The notes beneath the pieces are model-generated. The model was not told the DNA's origin. It worked only from the letters and a program-made list of their open reading frames with translations, and did no database searches. This document shows, one piece after another, positions 8,448 to 17,770 of a stretch of 64,000 bases of DNA (the stretch's first letter is position 1; each line of letters begins with the position of its first letter). The stretch lies in contig JBPCKT010000047.1 in assembly GCA_051004015.1 (NCBI GenBank), forward strand, positions 1 through 64,000, in the 5' to 3' direction. A program made the translations under genes and the position numbers. The stretch is from SXOA01 sp051004015. GTDB lineage: Bacteria; Planctomycetota; Planctomycetia; Pirellulales; Pirellulaceae.

Positions 8448-9044
8448 CTACGCCTTTTCTTCTAACAGTTCCTTGACCTTTGCGTCCAGATCCACGGCCT
8501 TCCCATCCCACTTGTGCCGCAGTTCCCCTTTGCGGTCGTAGAGGCGGAGGTGGGGAAGCGGGCCGATGCCGAAGGCGTCGTTGGCGTCGGTGCCGCCGCC
8601 ATCGTACTTGCTGATCAGGTTGTCGAATGTGGCCCCCTGCTTTTGCAGGAAGTCTTTCGCCTTTTGCTCGTTCTCCAGCAAATCGAATGCGATCGAGATC
8701 ACCACCAGGCCCTCCGCCTCGTGCTTCTTGTGCAGTTCGACCGTGTGAGGAAATGCCTTTTTGCACGGGGCGCAAAAGGTGGCCCAGTAATCGACAAAGA
8801 CGACTTTGCCCTTGTTCTTGGCAATCAGGGCATCCAAGTCCTTTTCGTCGGCAGGAACCAGGCTGATGGCCGCGTCCGCGGCAGGCTTCGCAGCGGCTGT
8901 CGTTGTGGCGGAAGGAGTGGCCGCCGCGGAAGACGTTGGCGGCGACGTTGGCGTTTTTGATGCCGAGGACTCTTGGTCCACGAAGCAGCCGGCGAGGACT
9001 GTAGCCAGTCCCATGGCGAAGAATTGAAGACATGCACGCAACAT
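8448..9044 (-). CDS. TlpA-like thioredoxin-fold lipoprotein
   Basis: A 198-residue predicted lipoprotein. A short hydrophobic signal ends in the lipobox VLAGC, followed by a Ser/Thr/Ala/Pro linker (residues ~22-60) and a thioredoxin-like domain. The active site WATFCAPCKK carries the CxxC pair, and the cis-proline region reads IGPLPHLRLYD. This is the TlpA/ResA type of periplasmic thiol-disulfide reductase, probably membrane-anchored. The upstream neighbour at 9144 is a second thioredoxin-fold protein in the same direction, but 99 bp with a strong palindrome separate them. Partner protein unknown. Confidence 0.85.
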   Translation of the reverse strand: MLRACLQFFAMGLATVLAGCFVDQESSASKTPTSPPTSSAAATPSATTTAAAKPAADAAISLVPADEKDLDALIAKNKGKVVFVDYWATFCAPCKKAFPHTVELHKKHEAEGLVVISIAFDLLENEQKAKDFLQKQGATFDNLISKYDGGGTDANDAFGIGPLPHLRLYDRKGELRHKWDGKAVDLDAKVKELLEEKA

Positions 9045-9060
9045 GATTGCTTCCCCGCAG

Positions 9061-9094
9061 GTACTTAGTACTAAGTACTCAGTACTGAGTACTT
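9061..9094. repeat. Two overlapping perfect AGTACT palindromes
   Basis: An 18-bp perfect palindrome (9061-9078) overlaps a 22-bp perfect palindrome (9073-9094). Both are built from AGTACT units with TTA/TAA or CA/TG spacers. They lie in the 99-bp gap between two co-directional thioredoxin-fold genes, 17 bp upstream of the TlpA-like start. It is unlike the other hairpins in this window. A dispersed repeat or an operator are both possible. Confidence 0.7.
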
Positions 9095-9143
9095 CATCAA
9101 CGAACCAACAAATCTGACCATCAGCGCGACAGCCCGAGTGCCC

Positions 9144-9749
9144 CTAAAACTCATCCGGCTTATTGCGAATCCCGCAGCCGAAGGCTTTGGTCTTGGGCAC
9201 GGCGGGCACCTTACCGGCGAGCAGGGCATCGACGGCATCGGCGAGGTAGGTCTTGGTGACCTTCTCGCGCTTCTGTTTGTCGTCGAACGCGCCGGAATAC
9301 TGGAGTTTGCGCTGGGCGTCGAAGACGAAAAGGTGGGGCGTGGCTTTGGCGGTATACTCGTCCGCCAGCTTGCCGGTGGGGTCGATCAGGTAGGGAAAGT
9401 TGTACTGTTTCTCCTCGGCTCGGGCCTTCATCGTTTTCAGGTTCTCGTCCTCGACGCTGATGATGTCGCAGTTGATGGCGATGAAGGCTACCCCTTTGTC
9501 TTGATACTTCTTGACGAATTCGATGTAGCGGTCCTGGTAGTCCGTCGCCACCGGGCACTCGTTGCAATGAAAGCAAACGATGAGCACCTTGGCGGCCTTG
9601 AAGTCGTCCAAGCTCACCTTTTTGCCGTCGACTCCCTCCAGCCCTTTGAATTCGGGGGCCTTCGTTCCGATGGCGAGTTCCGCGCCAAATGCCGGAAGCG
9701 CAAGCAGAGCCAGGGCAACAGCCAAAAGCGAAAACTGACGCAGGTTCAT
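9144..9749 (-). CDS. Secreted redoxin / AhpC-TSA-like protein
   Basis: A 201-residue protein with a signal peptide (residues 1-22, ending ALPAFGA) and a thioredoxin-like AhpC/TSA-redoxin fold. The motif CFHCNECPVATDY contains CxxC as CNEC, preceded by another cysteine three residues earlier. The cis-Pro segment is KATPHLFVFD. The family is widespread in planctomycetes as a periplasmic thioredoxin family protein; its substrate is unknown. The tail KAFGCGIRNKPDEF adds one more conserved-looking cysteine. It lies upstream of and parallel to the TlpA-like gene. Confidence 0.85.
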   Translation of the reverse strand: MNLRQFSLLAVALALLALPAFGAELAIGTKAPEFKGLEGVDGKKVSLDDFKAAKVLIVCFHCNECPVATDYQDRYIEFVKKYQDKGVAFIAINCDIISVEDENLKTMKARAEEKQYNFPYLIDPTGKLADEYTAKATPHLFVFDAQRKLQYSGAFDDKQKREKVTKTYLADAVDALLAGKVPAVPKTKAFGCGIRNKPDEF

Positions 9750-9861
9750 CTCAAAAAACTCCTCAATTGCGAGCTTGCCAGGTCATGCCGGTACACGACC
9801 ATTATACGCAAGCTCGGGCAAGAAGAGGGATGAGCCGAAGATGCCGGTGGATTTCCCGAGT

Positions 9862-10845
9862 CTACGCCGCCCGCTGGCGAGTTGGCGTTCTCGCGGCGGT
9901 TTTGGCGCGCCCTTCGCGGGCAGCAGCCAACGAGAGCGTTTCGCCGCGGATTTCCAAATCGCCGAGCAGCTCCGCGGCTGCGGAAAGCTGCTGTTCGTAG
10001 CTGCTGCTGGCCCGAATGCGGGTCAGGCCCAGCGCGCGGCCCAGGAGCTTCAGGCCGCCGGCGACGATCCCTTCATGCCGCAGGGCGTCCACTAGGGTGG
10101 ACACCGGGTGAGCTAGCAAGCTGGCCGCACGCCCTTCCCGCACCCAGTGCCGCCAGAAGAGCGTTTCCGCGCCCCAGCCGCGGGTAACCGCACGCTGCAG
10201 GGACCGGCCGCCATCCAGCGGAGCATACGCCACCTGGCACTTCGGTTCCAGGACGCTACGGCAGCCGAGGTCGCGGAGGGAAAGGGCGAGGTCGACGTCG
10301 GCCAACTCATCCCCCACGTCGCGGCAGAAGCCGCCGAGGGCCAGCAGTACGTCCTTGCTGAAGAAGCCGGCGACAAGCGAGGGGCCAAGGACGTCATCGA
10401 GGAAAGCGTGATGATCGGGAATCGCCAGATTGTGACCGACGGAAATCCGCCCGCCACCGAGGGAATAACTGACTCCCATCGTCTCCATCCGGCCCGGTGC
10501 TGCGTTTCTGAGCACGAGAGGAGCGACGGCGGCAATGCGCGGATCGGCAAAGTGCCGCAGGGCTGCGTGGGTCCAGCCGTCGCGGACTTCCGTCCCCGAT
10601 GCGAGGACATGGATGACCTCGCCACGAGCATCCTGCACCGCATCGTTGACGAGATCGACGAGCGAGGGAGATTCAACGTGCGAAAACACGACTTCCCCCC
10701 GCAGATGGTACGGGTCGGAATAGGCCCGCCGGTGGGCAACGATGATTTCGCTGCGGTCCGGGCGGTGCTGCAGGACGGAGGCGAGCGTGTCTTCAAACTG
10801 CTCGGATGGTCCGAGGCACGGAATCACGATGGAGAGCCGAGTCAC
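9862..10845 (-). CDS. Family 2 glycosyltransferase
   Basis: A GT-A fold glycosyltransferase of about 327 residues. It opens with TRLSIVIPCLGPSEQFEDTL, typical of GT2, and continues through a nucleotide-sugar binding region and the acceptor-site segment LADVDLALSLRDLG in the place of the usual ED motif. I chose the GTG at 10845 because AAGGA lies just upstream and the family fold begins at once. The longer frame to 10941 would add an Arg-rich tail with no family match. No transmembrane segment is evident. The C-terminal third (residues ~230-327) is helical and Arg/Ala-rich. The sugar and acceptor are not predictable. Confidence 0.82.
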   Translation of the reverse strand: MTRLSIVIPCLGPSEQFEDTLASVLQHRPDRSEIIVAHRRAYSDPYHLRGEVVFSHVESPSLVDLVNDAVQDARGEVIHVLASGTEVRDGWTHAALRHFADPRIAAVAPLVLRNAAPGRMETMGVSYSLGGGRISVGHNLAIPDHHAFLDDVLGPSLVAGFFSKDVLLALGGFCRDVGDELADVDLALSLRDLGCRSVLEPKCQVAYAPLDGGRSLQRAVTRGWGAETLFWRHWVREGRAASLLAHPVSTLVDALRHEGIVAGGLKLLGRALGLTRIRASSSYEQQLSAAAELLGDLEIRGETLSLAAAREGRAKTAARTPTRQRAA

Positions 10846-11037
10846 GAGAGTCCTTCCATGACAGGTCTCGGCGGGAGGAAACCCGCGGAGGCCAAGGCGC
10901 AGCGGCTCGCGCCGCCAGGGGGCTACTCTAAGCTTCGGCAACGGCGCAATAGGTTAATGACGCATTCTGGTCGAGGTGGGGCCGCCCCTTCGTGGCAAGG
11001 CCTGCAAGCGAGGAAAGCTGTGCGGGGAAGGGTGGCT

Positions 11038-13602
11038 TTACAGCATGGCCAGGGGATTGCGCCGCTCTTCCAGAGTGCCGCGGGTGACGCCAACGCGATT
11101 GGATGCTTGCAACCGGGTCCAGACTTCCTTTCCCTTCACGGTGCCCGCTAGCAGTTGCTGGTAGAGCTCGATAATTTGCCGCAGCTCGCTCCCGCGCTCG
11201 TCAAGAAGCTCGAGGCGGAAGTGGTTCACTCCGTGGGTGAGGAGGTTAGGTACGATCTCCGCCCCGCTCTGCGGAACTGCGTTAAAAAGGGTATTGCGGC
11301 AGCCGACGTCGGCCTTGAGGGGATGCTCGATTTGCAGACGGTCGCGGAGCTTGACATCGTGCGTATCGCAGGGGCGGCCGCAGTTTGTCTTATTAGTGCC
11401 GGGAGAGAGGACGGCGCAGAAGACGCAGTGCTCCATGTGGAACATGGGCATGTGCTGATGGACGACGACTTCCAAACACCCCAAATCCATGCTCGCCGCC
11501 GCGACGCCGCTGACGAGGTCCAGCAGTTGTTCGCGGTTGAGGTCATAAGACGGCGTGATGCGTGCCGCTCCCCGCTCACGAAGAAAGCGGGCCGTCAATT
11601 CGCTCGTGCAGTTGAGCGAGAAATCGGCGACGATGGAGACCTGCCGCTCGGCGTAAAACGCCAGTCCCGCCAGATTGCGAACCAGGATGCCGCTGGCGTG
11701 ATGTTTCGCCAAGGCGTGGAAGATGCCCACTTCATCCGGCTTTTGAATCCGCGGCGTGGCGAGAAACAGGGTAGCACCATGCTCCTTGGCGGCTGCCGCT
11801 GCCGGGCGGTACTCCCGGATGTCTTGGAAATCGGCGTACAGGCTACGGACGCCCAGGCCAAGTACTTCCCTGAGCTGAGGGAGGGAGCGGCAGAGGACGT
11901 GGATTTGGGGTGCTTCAGGTTCGTGAGTCGTCTTTGTCGTTTCAGCGCCAGGGGAACGCAACTTTGGCAGCACGCTTCCCCGTTCGATCCTCCGCTCGGC
12001 GGGCGCTGCGAGGCCCACATCCAGTTTTCGCACCATTTCATGCCGCAGCTTGCCGAGGATGCTGAAGGGAACCATCGGGTCGCCGGTGATGCTCGCGGAG
12101 AGCTTTCGCAGCTCGTAGGGAGTGCCGCCGAGCCTGCCAAGCTGCTCCTGGAGGACTTCCGCGGTGAGCGGGTGCTGGCGGGCTTTCGCCAGCGGCTCGG
12201 ATGTAGCCAGTGAAAGTCGAATTCCCTGATGGACGACAACGACTTCCAGCTTGAGCGGCTCATCCACCGCGGCCGTAACGACGATGTCGAGGCCAAGCTT
12301 GCGGAATGGTTCGTTGCCAGTGAATGTCTTGCGTAGTCGCGCCGTCAATTCAGGGTCGTCGGTTTTCCATACTTGCTGGCCGGGCCAGATCTCATCAAAG
12401 TTCAAGCCACCGTGTGCGAAGGCGAGCTCAACTACTCCCTTGCTGACTGGCTCCGTCAAGTCCCGCCCATTCTGAAAGACCTGGTAGACGCGGCCTCCTT
12501 GCAGGTCGTCCTCCGGCCGCTCGCAGTCGAAAGACAGGCCGTCGCCCCGCTTCACGCTGCCGGCGAGCTCCACGACCACGCGTTCCCTGCGGACTTCACG
12601 CACGGTGCCGAGCAGCACGCCTCGCTTGGAGGAGCTGATGGCGGGGACGAGCATTTTATGATCGTTCCCCTTCAACCAGCCGGGCGAAAATCCGCGGGAG
12701 AAGGAAAGCTCCATCTCCTCCACCTGTCTTGGTGTGAATTGGACCGGCTTGCCCGCCATGGCCGAATCAATCGCCTGGCGGTAATGCCGTGTGATGTTGG
12801 CGACGTACTCCGGCGTCTTCAGCCGCCCTTCGATCTTGAACGAGCAGACTCCGGCCTCAATCAGCTCCGGGATAAGCGCATAAGCCGCCAGGTCTTGCGG
12901 GCTGAGCAGATACTTCTGATCGCCAAGGTCCACATCGTTGCCGTCACAGACCAGGTCATAGGGGAGGCGGCAGGCCTGAGCACACTGACCGCGGTTGGCG
13001 CTGCGGCCGCCCAGCGATTCACTGGTCAGGCACTGGCCGGAGTAGGCGACGCACAGGGCGCCGTGAACGAAAACCTCCAGCGGCATCTGCGTCTTTCTCC
13101 GGATCTTGCGAATTTCGCCAATGGAGAGCTCGCGGGCCAGCACCACTCGCTGCACGCCGAGCGAATCGGCAACCGCGATGCACTCGGCGCTGGTGAGCGT
13201 CATTTGCGTCGAGGCATGAATCGGCAAATCCGGGCAAACTTCCCGAATCAGCCGCACGACGCCGAGGTCCTGCACCAACACGGCATCGACGCCGGCAGCG
13301 GCAATCTGGCGTATGTGCTGCTCCAGAGTCTCGAGCTCGCTTGAGAAGACGAGCGTGTTGACGGTGACGTACCCTTTCAGCCCGCGGCTGTGGAGCAACG
13401 CCATCAGCTCCGGCAATTCCTCGGGTGAGAAATTTTTCGCCCGCGCCCGCGCGTTGAAGCCGGTATCGAGCCCGAAGTAAACGGCGTCGGCGCCGTTTTC
13501 AATGGCGGCGCGGATGCAGTCGATATCGCCGGCGGGAGCGAGGAGTTCTGGCCGCGGGCTCTGGGATAAGTCGAGCTGAGGTAGGACAAGCAGGGGATTC
13601 AC
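11038..13602 (-). CDS. U32 peptidase family protein, RlhA-like
   Basis: An 854-residue U32 family protein with a C-terminal DUF3656-like region, the architecture of E. coli RlhA (YdcP), which hydroxylates C2501 of 23S rRNA. The N-terminal TIM-barrel part begins RPELLAPAGDIDCIRAAIE and includes the U32 signature FVHGALCVAYSGQCLTSES. It also holds the cysteines of SANRGQCAQACRLPYDL that probably bind an Fe-S cluster. The second half carries two more conserved blocks, including HMPMFHMEHCVFC. Length and domain order fit RlhA better than TrhP/YegQ or the short U32 proteins. It lies 3 bp downstream of the beta-propeller gene, probably co-transcribed. Confidence 0.82.
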   Translation of the reverse strand: MNPLLVLPQLDLSQSPRPELLAPAGDIDCIRAAIENGADAVYFGLDTGFNARARAKNFSPEELPELMALLHSRGLKGYVTVNTLVFSSELETLEQHIRQIAAAGVDAVLVQDLGVVRLIREVCPDLPIHASTQMTLTSAECIAVADSLGVQRVVLARELSIGEIRKIRRKTQMPLEVFVHGALCVAYSGQCLTSESLGGRSANRGQCAQACRLPYDLVCDGNDVDLGDQKYLLSPQDLAAYALIPELIEAGVCSFKIEGRLKTPEYVANITRHYRQAIDSAMAGKPVQFTPRQVEEMELSFSRGFSPGWLKGNDHKMLVPAISSSKRGVLLGTVREVRRERVVVELAGSVKRGDGLSFDCERPEDDLQGGRVYQVFQNGRDLTEPVSKGVVELAFAHGGLNFDEIWPGQQVWKTDDPELTARLRKTFTGNEPFRKLGLDIVVTAAVDEPLKLEVVVVHQGIRLSLATSEPLAKARQHPLTAEVLQEQLGRLGGTPYELRKLSASITGDPMVPFSILGKLRHEMVRKLDVGLAAPAERRIERGSVLPKLRSPGAETTKTTHEPEAPQIHVLCRSLPQLREVLGLGVRSLYADFQDIREYRPAAAAAKEHGATLFLATPRIQKPDEVGIFHALAKHHASGILVRNLAGLAFYAERQVSIVADFSLNCTSELTARFLRERGAARITPSYDLNREQLLDLVSGVAAASMDLGCLEVVVHQHMPMFHMEHCVFCAVLSPGTNKTNCGRPCDTHDVKLRDRLQIEHPLKADVGCRNTLFNAVPQSGAEIVPNLLTHGVNHFRLELLDERGSELRQIIELYQQLLAGTVKGKEVWTRLQASNRVGVTRGTLEERRNPLAML

Positions 13603-13605
13603 GAA

Positions 13606-14847
13606 TTACTTCTTCGCCTCAAAGCAATACAGGTTTTTGTGCGTTCGCAGGAAAACCTGTCCGTTGGAGAATGCCAGCGAGCCGCGAGTCTGCTCGCCGA
13701 TTTTGTTCTCGGCCAGCACCTTGCACGCGGCCGGGTCTGCCTCCAGAACGAACGTATCGCCATTGAAGTTAGTGACGTAAAGTCGGCCGTCCGCCTGGCA
13801 CATGGAACTCCAGGACAAGGGGGTCCCCAGCCGCTCTTCCCACTTTTTCTCGCCGGTCTTCGGGTCCAGGCACCAGGCGACGCCGCTCTCGTTCAGAATA
13901 TACAAATAATCTCCCACGATGATGCCCGAACCGATGCGCTGCGGGTTGGGTTTTGTCACCCACAAACGGTGCGTTTCCGACACATCTCCCTTGCCTCCCC
14001 GTTTGACTCCGATGGCCGGGCCGCCATAGCCGCACATCGCCACGACTGCTTCTTTGCCGACCACGGGCGAAGTGTAGACCAGGCTGCTGAGGCCGCTGCA
14101 CGACCAGACCTCTTCCCCCGTCCGCGGATTCACGGCATAGAGCTTCTCGGGCAGGCTGAGGAGCATCAGCACCTGATCCCCTTCCTTGTAGAGCACCGGC
14201 GTACTCCAGGAGCCACGGTATTCTTCGACCTTGGCGGACTTCATCGCTCCGTATTCCTTCCGCCAGACTTCCTTGCCGTCGGAAGCTTTCACCGCGATGA
14301 CCGCGGCATTCAGGCCGGGGCCGGCGTTGGTGATGACGAACCCTTCCTGAATGACCGGGCTGGAGCCAAAACCCCAGCTGTGCTCGACCTTGCCGAGGTC
14401 TGCCTTCCACAGCTCTTTCCCTTCCATGTCATACGCGAACAGGCCTGGCGAGCCGTGATAGACAACAACCATCGCCCCGTCGCTGACCGGGGAGGACGAG
14501 CAGTAGGGATTGGTGCCGTGCGTGGTTTCCGGTTCGGCATACTCCACTTCCTGTTTCCATAGCAGCTCGCCGTTATTCCGATTGAAGCATTGCAATGTGC
14601 GGAGCTTGCTCTTGGCCGGGGCATGGGCGATGAAGACCCGCTCGCCCACGACGATGGGCGTGCTGTTGCCGAGGCCGTCCAGCGGAACCTTCCACTTGAC
14701 GTTCTCGGTGGCCGACCAGGTAAGCGGGACCCCCTTCTCTTCCGATGTCCCATCTCCATGTGGCCCACGCCAGCCGTGCCAATCGCCGGCGAGGGCTGGA
14801 ACTGCGAGAAACGACACAAGGGAGAACAAAACACGAATGCGAGTCAT
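13606..14847 (-). CDS. Exported PQQ-like beta-propeller protein
   Basis: A 413-residue secreted protein: signal peptide residues 1-20 (ending VPALAG), then a PQQ-binding-like beta-propeller with repeated strand motifs (NGELLWKQEVEY, EGKELWKADLG, DGKEVWRKEYG, TGEEVWSCSG, TGEKKWEERLG). It opens WHGWRGPHGDGTSEEKGVPL, which is characteristic of the abundant planctomycete outer-membrane/periplasmic PQQ-like family. No dehydrogenase catalytic signature is seen, so the blades may be structural or bind partners rather than PQQ. Only 3 bp separate its stop from the start of the U32 gene. Confidence 0.85.
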   Translation of the reverse strand: MTRIRVLFSLVSFLAVPALAGDWHGWRGPHGDGTSEEKGVPLTWSATENVKWKVPLDGLGNSTPIVVGERVFIAHAPAKSKLRTLQCFNRNNGELLWKQEVEYAEPETTHGTNPYCSSSPVSDGAMVVVYHGSPGLFAYDMEGKELWKADLGKVEHSWGFGSSPVIQEGFVITNAGPGLNAAVIAVKASDGKEVWRKEYGAMKSAKVEEYRGSWSTPVLYKEGDQVLMLLSLPEKLYAVNPRTGEEVWSCSGLSSLVYTSPVVGKEAVVAMCGYGGPAIGVKRGGKGDVSETHRLWVTKPNPQRIGSGIIVGDYLYILNESGVAWCLDPKTGEKKWEERLGTPLSWSSMCQADGRLYVTNFNGDTFVLEADPAACKVLAENKIGEQTRGSLAFSNGQVFLRTHKNLYCFEAKK

Positions 14848-14907
14848 AGATGTTTCCTAACCGGCTGAGGTGGCACCTGCCAATTTGCCATTCCCTTAAC
14901 ATAACGG

Positions 14908-15183
14908 ATGGATTACGACTTGGGCTGGTCCCCGCAGCGGCTCGTTTTCATGGAAAACTCTCGCCTCGACCTGACCAGCGACCCCCGCCCAACCGCGCAG
15001 CCCTCGGACGCTAGCGAACGGAGCTTTCTGGGGGTGAATTTCGCCTGCTGCAGCGTTTATTCCCGGATTTATGCCAATTTGGAGGGTAGCGCCTACCAGG
15101 GCCATTGTCCCCGCTGCGGCCGGCCGGTGCAAATCAAAATTGGGCCGGGGGGGACGGATCAGCGGTTCTTCACTGCCTATTGA
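14908..15183 (+). CDS. Small conserved protein with a CPRCG knuckle
   Basis: A 91-residue protein, probably starting at 14908, with ATG 14950 (77 residues) as an alternative; neither has a clear Shine-Dalgarno site. The C-terminal half (FLGVNFACCSVYSRIYANLE, then GHCPRCGRPVQIKIGPGG, ending RFFTAY) looks strongly conserved and resembles a small family I know only from planctomycetes. The CC pair and CPRC could form one zinc ribbon. Function unknown. It begins a co-directional run with the genes at 15250 and 15748. Confidence 0.65.
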   Translation: MDYDLGWSPQRLVFMENSRLDLTSDPRPTAQPSDASERSFLGVNFACCSVYSRIYANLEGSAYQGHCPRCGRPVQIKIGPGGTDQRFFTAY

Positions 15184-15249
15184 GCAGGTGGGCCGTTTTG
15201 CGTACTATTCGCCGCCCCTCCCTCGTTCGTAGCTAACCGCCGCTTTCCC

Positions 15250-15738
15250 ATGGTCGAGTACGACATCCAGCGCTGCACGCGCCGTTGCCATGCGACGGGG
15301 CGGGAGCTTGCGCCGGGGGAAACAGTGTACTCGGTGCTGGTGGAAACGGGCGGCAACATCGCGCGGCAAGATTATTCGGCGGACGCCTGGCAAGGGCCGC
15401 CGGAGGGTGAGCTTGGCTGGTGGAAAGGGACCATTGCGGACGCCAGCAGCAAGCGGATGCACTGGGCGCCCAACGACGTGATGCTGCACTACTTTGAGCA
15501 GCTCGACGGCAATCCGGCGAAGGAAGATGTGCGGTACGTGCTGGCCCTATTACTGGTCCGGCGGCGGATCGTGCGAGTCGAGTCGACGGAGAAGGACGCG
15601 GCCGGAAACGAAACGCTCGTCGTCTACTCGCCGCGCAATGAAGCGGAGTATCGGGTGAAGGTCGCCATGCCTCCTGCCGAGCGGGAAGAGGCAATTCAGA
15701 CGGAGTTGTCGCAGTTGTTGCAAGGAAATGTGACCTGA
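15250..15738 (+). CDS. Conserved hypothetical protein
   Basis: A 162-residue cytoplasmic protein with no recognised domain. The N-terminus, MVEYDIQRCTRRCHATGREL, carries CxxxC with nearby His. Together with the following GETVYSVL it resembles a minimal treble-clef or zinc-ribbon opening seen in short planctomycete proteins. WWKGT and the basic VRRRIVRVEST segment form the rest of a small alpha/beta core. Its stop lies 9 bp before the start of the lipoprotein gene at 15748, so the two are probably one operon. Confidence 0.65.
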   Translation: MVEYDIQRCTRRCHATGRELAPGETVYSVLVETGGNIARQDYSADAWQGPPEGELGWWKGTIADASSKRMHWAPNDVMLHYFEQLDGNPAKEDVRYVLALLLVRRRIVRVESTEKDAAGNETLVVYSPRNEAEYRVKVAMPPAEREEAIQTELSQLLQGNVT

Positions 15739-15747
15739 GGTGCTACT

Positions 15748-16704
15748 TTGAAGCCTACATCCCGCTGGTTCCTCCTTGCCGCCGCCTGCCTGGCCCTCTC
15801 CGGCTGCAACTGGAACCGTTTCTTCCGCCAGCCGGATCGGTACGTCCAGCCGCCGCAGATTTTTCAGGCAGCGCCGACGCGGGAAGAGCTGATCGCCAAA
15901 ATCAACGAAAACACCAGCCGGGTGCAAACGCTGCAAGCCAGCGGCAGCCTCTCGATTCCCAAGCTGCCTTCCCTGGGCACCGAGATCGCCTTCGAGCGGC
16001 CGCGGAATCTTCGCTTCAAAGCGGGCACCCGCCTGCTCGGGCCCGAGCTTGACCTGGGCAGCAACAACGAGCTGTTTTGGTTCTGGGCCAATCAGGATCC
16101 GTCAAAAGCACTCTACTACGCCCGCCACGAACAGTTCGCCACCAGCCGGGCCAGCCAGGTCGTCCCCATCGAGCCGGGCTGGTTGAAAGAGGCTATCGGC
16201 CTGATCGAGCTCGACCCCAACGGCCCCATCGAAGGCCCCATCCCCGCCGGTGACAGAATGCAGCTCCGCGTCCGCCAGCAAACGGGAGCGGGGGAAGTGA
16301 CCAAAATACTGCTCATCGACGCGAAGAAAGGGGTTGTCGTCGAGCAGCAGCTCTACGATCCTCGCGGACAACTTCTGGGGAGCGCCAAAGCGTCGGAGCA
16401 CGAATTCCATCAGCTCGACGGCGTAACCCTGCCCCATAAGATCGATATCGAAATCCCTCTGGCCCGCCTGCAATTCCAGCTTGTGTTGGATCAGCACGTC
16501 ATCAACCGCCCGATTTCCGGCGGCAACACCTTTGAGCTTCCCACCGCTCAGCTTGCTGGCGCTCGGCCCATCGACATCGCCGATCCGAGTTTCGTCCCGG
16601 TCAATGCGCAGCCCACGACGCCCGCCGGTGCGCCGCCGCGCACTTCCGCGATCCCCGCGTCGACGCAAGGCAACCGCATACGGGGCTTCAATCCGTGGAA
16701 GTGA
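15748..16704 (+). CDS. LolA/LolB-like outer membrane lipoprotein
   Basis: A 318-residue lipoprotein with a clear signal and lipobox (LALSGC, Cys near residue 20). The body begins NENTSRVQTLQASGSLSIPK, a half-barrel opening like LolA/LolB and DUF4292-type lipoproteins, and continues with long amphipathic beta strands. The C-terminal 50 residues are Pro/Ala/Thr-rich and disordered. It starts with TTG at 15748, supported by GAGG about 8 nt upstream and by the Lys that opens the signal peptide. Lipoprotein binding or transport is inferred from the fold only. Confidence 0.75.
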   Translation: MKPTSRWFLLAAACLALSGCNWNRFFRQPDRYVQPPQIFQAAPTREELIAKINENTSRVQTLQASGSLSIPKLPSLGTEIAFERPRNLRFKAGTRLLGPELDLGSNNELFWFWANQDPSKALYYARHEQFATSRASQVVPIEPGWLKEAIGLIELDPNGPIEGPIPAGDRMQLRVRQQTGAGEVTKILLIDAKKGVVVEQQLYDPRGQLLGSAKASEHEFHQLDGVTLPHKIDIEIPLARLQFQLVLDQHVINRPISGGNTFELPTAQLAGARPIDIADPSFVPVNAQPTTPAGAPPRTSAIPASTQGNRIRGFNPWK

Positions 16705-16725
16705 GCATTGCGCAAAGCTCGGGAT

Positions 16726-17748
16726 CTAGTGCTTCCTGACGGCGCGATTTTGCCGCAGCTCTTCCAGCACCCCCGCCAAATCCGCCGGTAGCGGAGCGAT
16801 GAACTCGATCGGCTGCTGCGTCTCGGGGTGCCGCAGCTTGATCCGCTGGGCGTGCAGGGCTTGCCTGTTGAGCAGGACCGTGGTGTCCTTGGGATCGCGG
16901 CGGATGTCTCCGCGGGTGATTTCCGCCCGGCCGCCGTAGAGCTTGTCGCAAAGCACGGAGCAGCCAATATGAGCCAGGTGGACCCGGATCTGATGCGTTC
17001 GCCCTGTCTTCGGCAGCACTCGCACTGCCGCAAAGCCGTCGAACCGCTCGACCACTTCATAGAAGGTCGTCGCCTCGCGGCTGGTGGAGTGATCGGCACG
17101 GATGGCCATCCGCACGCGGTGGGTCGGATGCATCCCGATCGGCTGCTCGATGATGTCCTGGTCCCGGTTAGGGACGCCGACGGTGAGAGCAAAGTACTCC
17201 TTCTCAGTCGTCCGATCGGCAAACTGTTCCGCCAGCCGGTAATGGCAATGGTCCGTCTTGGCGACCACCATCACGCCGCTGGTATCCCGGTCCAGCCGAT
17301 GCACAACCCCCGGCCGATGCTCGCCCCCCACCGTGCTGAGCTGCTGAAAATGGAAAGCCAGCGCACTGGTGAGCGTCCCCGACCAGTGCCCCCGCGCCGG
17401 ATGCACCACCATTCCCGGCGGCTTGTTGACCGCAATGATGTGGTCATCCTCGTAGAGAATATCGAGCGGAATATTCTCCGGGTTCGGCCCTGCTGCTGGC
17501 ATCGGCGGCACAACGATAGTCACCTTCTGCCCCGCGTGCAGCCGATACGCCACCTTGCATCCCTCCCCATCGACCTTCACACCTCCCAGGCCGATCACTT
17601 TCCGCAATTGCATGCGGCTGTGGCGAGGGAGCTCGCGGGCGAGGAAGGCGTCGAGACGGGAGCCGTCGTCCTTTTCGGTGACGAACAACACGACGGGCTC
17701 TTCGGCTGGATCAGGCAAGTCGTCGGCAAGCTCGGTGGCGGGTTCCAT
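16726..17748 (-). CDS. RluA-family 23S rRNA pseudouridine synthase
   Basis: About 340 residues. It has an S4 RNA-binding domain (residues ~30-85, SRLDAFLARELPRHSRMQLR), then the RluA catalytic domain with HRLDRDTSGVMVVAKT containing the catalytic Asp, and RTHQIRVHLAHIGC near the end. This is the RluD/RluC branch, modifying uridines in 23S rRNA; the exact site is not decidable. I start it at ATG 17748, where MEPATELADD opens a typical acidic N-terminus; the open frame upstream to 17928 overlaps the preceding gene and is out of character. It follows the isomerase gene by 22 bp. Confidence 0.9.
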   Translation of the reverse strand: MEPATELADDLPDPAEEPVVLFVTEKDDGSRLDAFLARELPRHSRMQLRKVIGLGGVKVDGEGCKVAYRLHAGQKVTIVVPPMPAAGPNPENIPLDILYEDDHIIAVNKPPGMVVHPARGHWSGTLTSALAFHFQQLSTVGGEHRPGVVHRLDRDTSGVMVVAKTDHCHYRLAEQFADRTTEKEYFALTVGVPNRDQDIIEQPIGMHPTHRVRMAIRADHSTSREATTFYEVVERFDGFAAVRVLPKTGRTHQIRVHLAHIGCSVLCDKLYGGRAEITRGDIRRDPKDTTVLLNRQALHAQRIKLRHPETQQPIEFIAPLPADLAGVLEELRQNRAVRKH

Positions 17749-17770
17749 AACGACGCGCAAATGACAACTT

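Noticed and set aside
7438..9033. 531-residue minus-strand frame opposite aspS
   Set aside because: Mostly antisense to aspS; the TlpA-like gene occupies the remainder in another frame.
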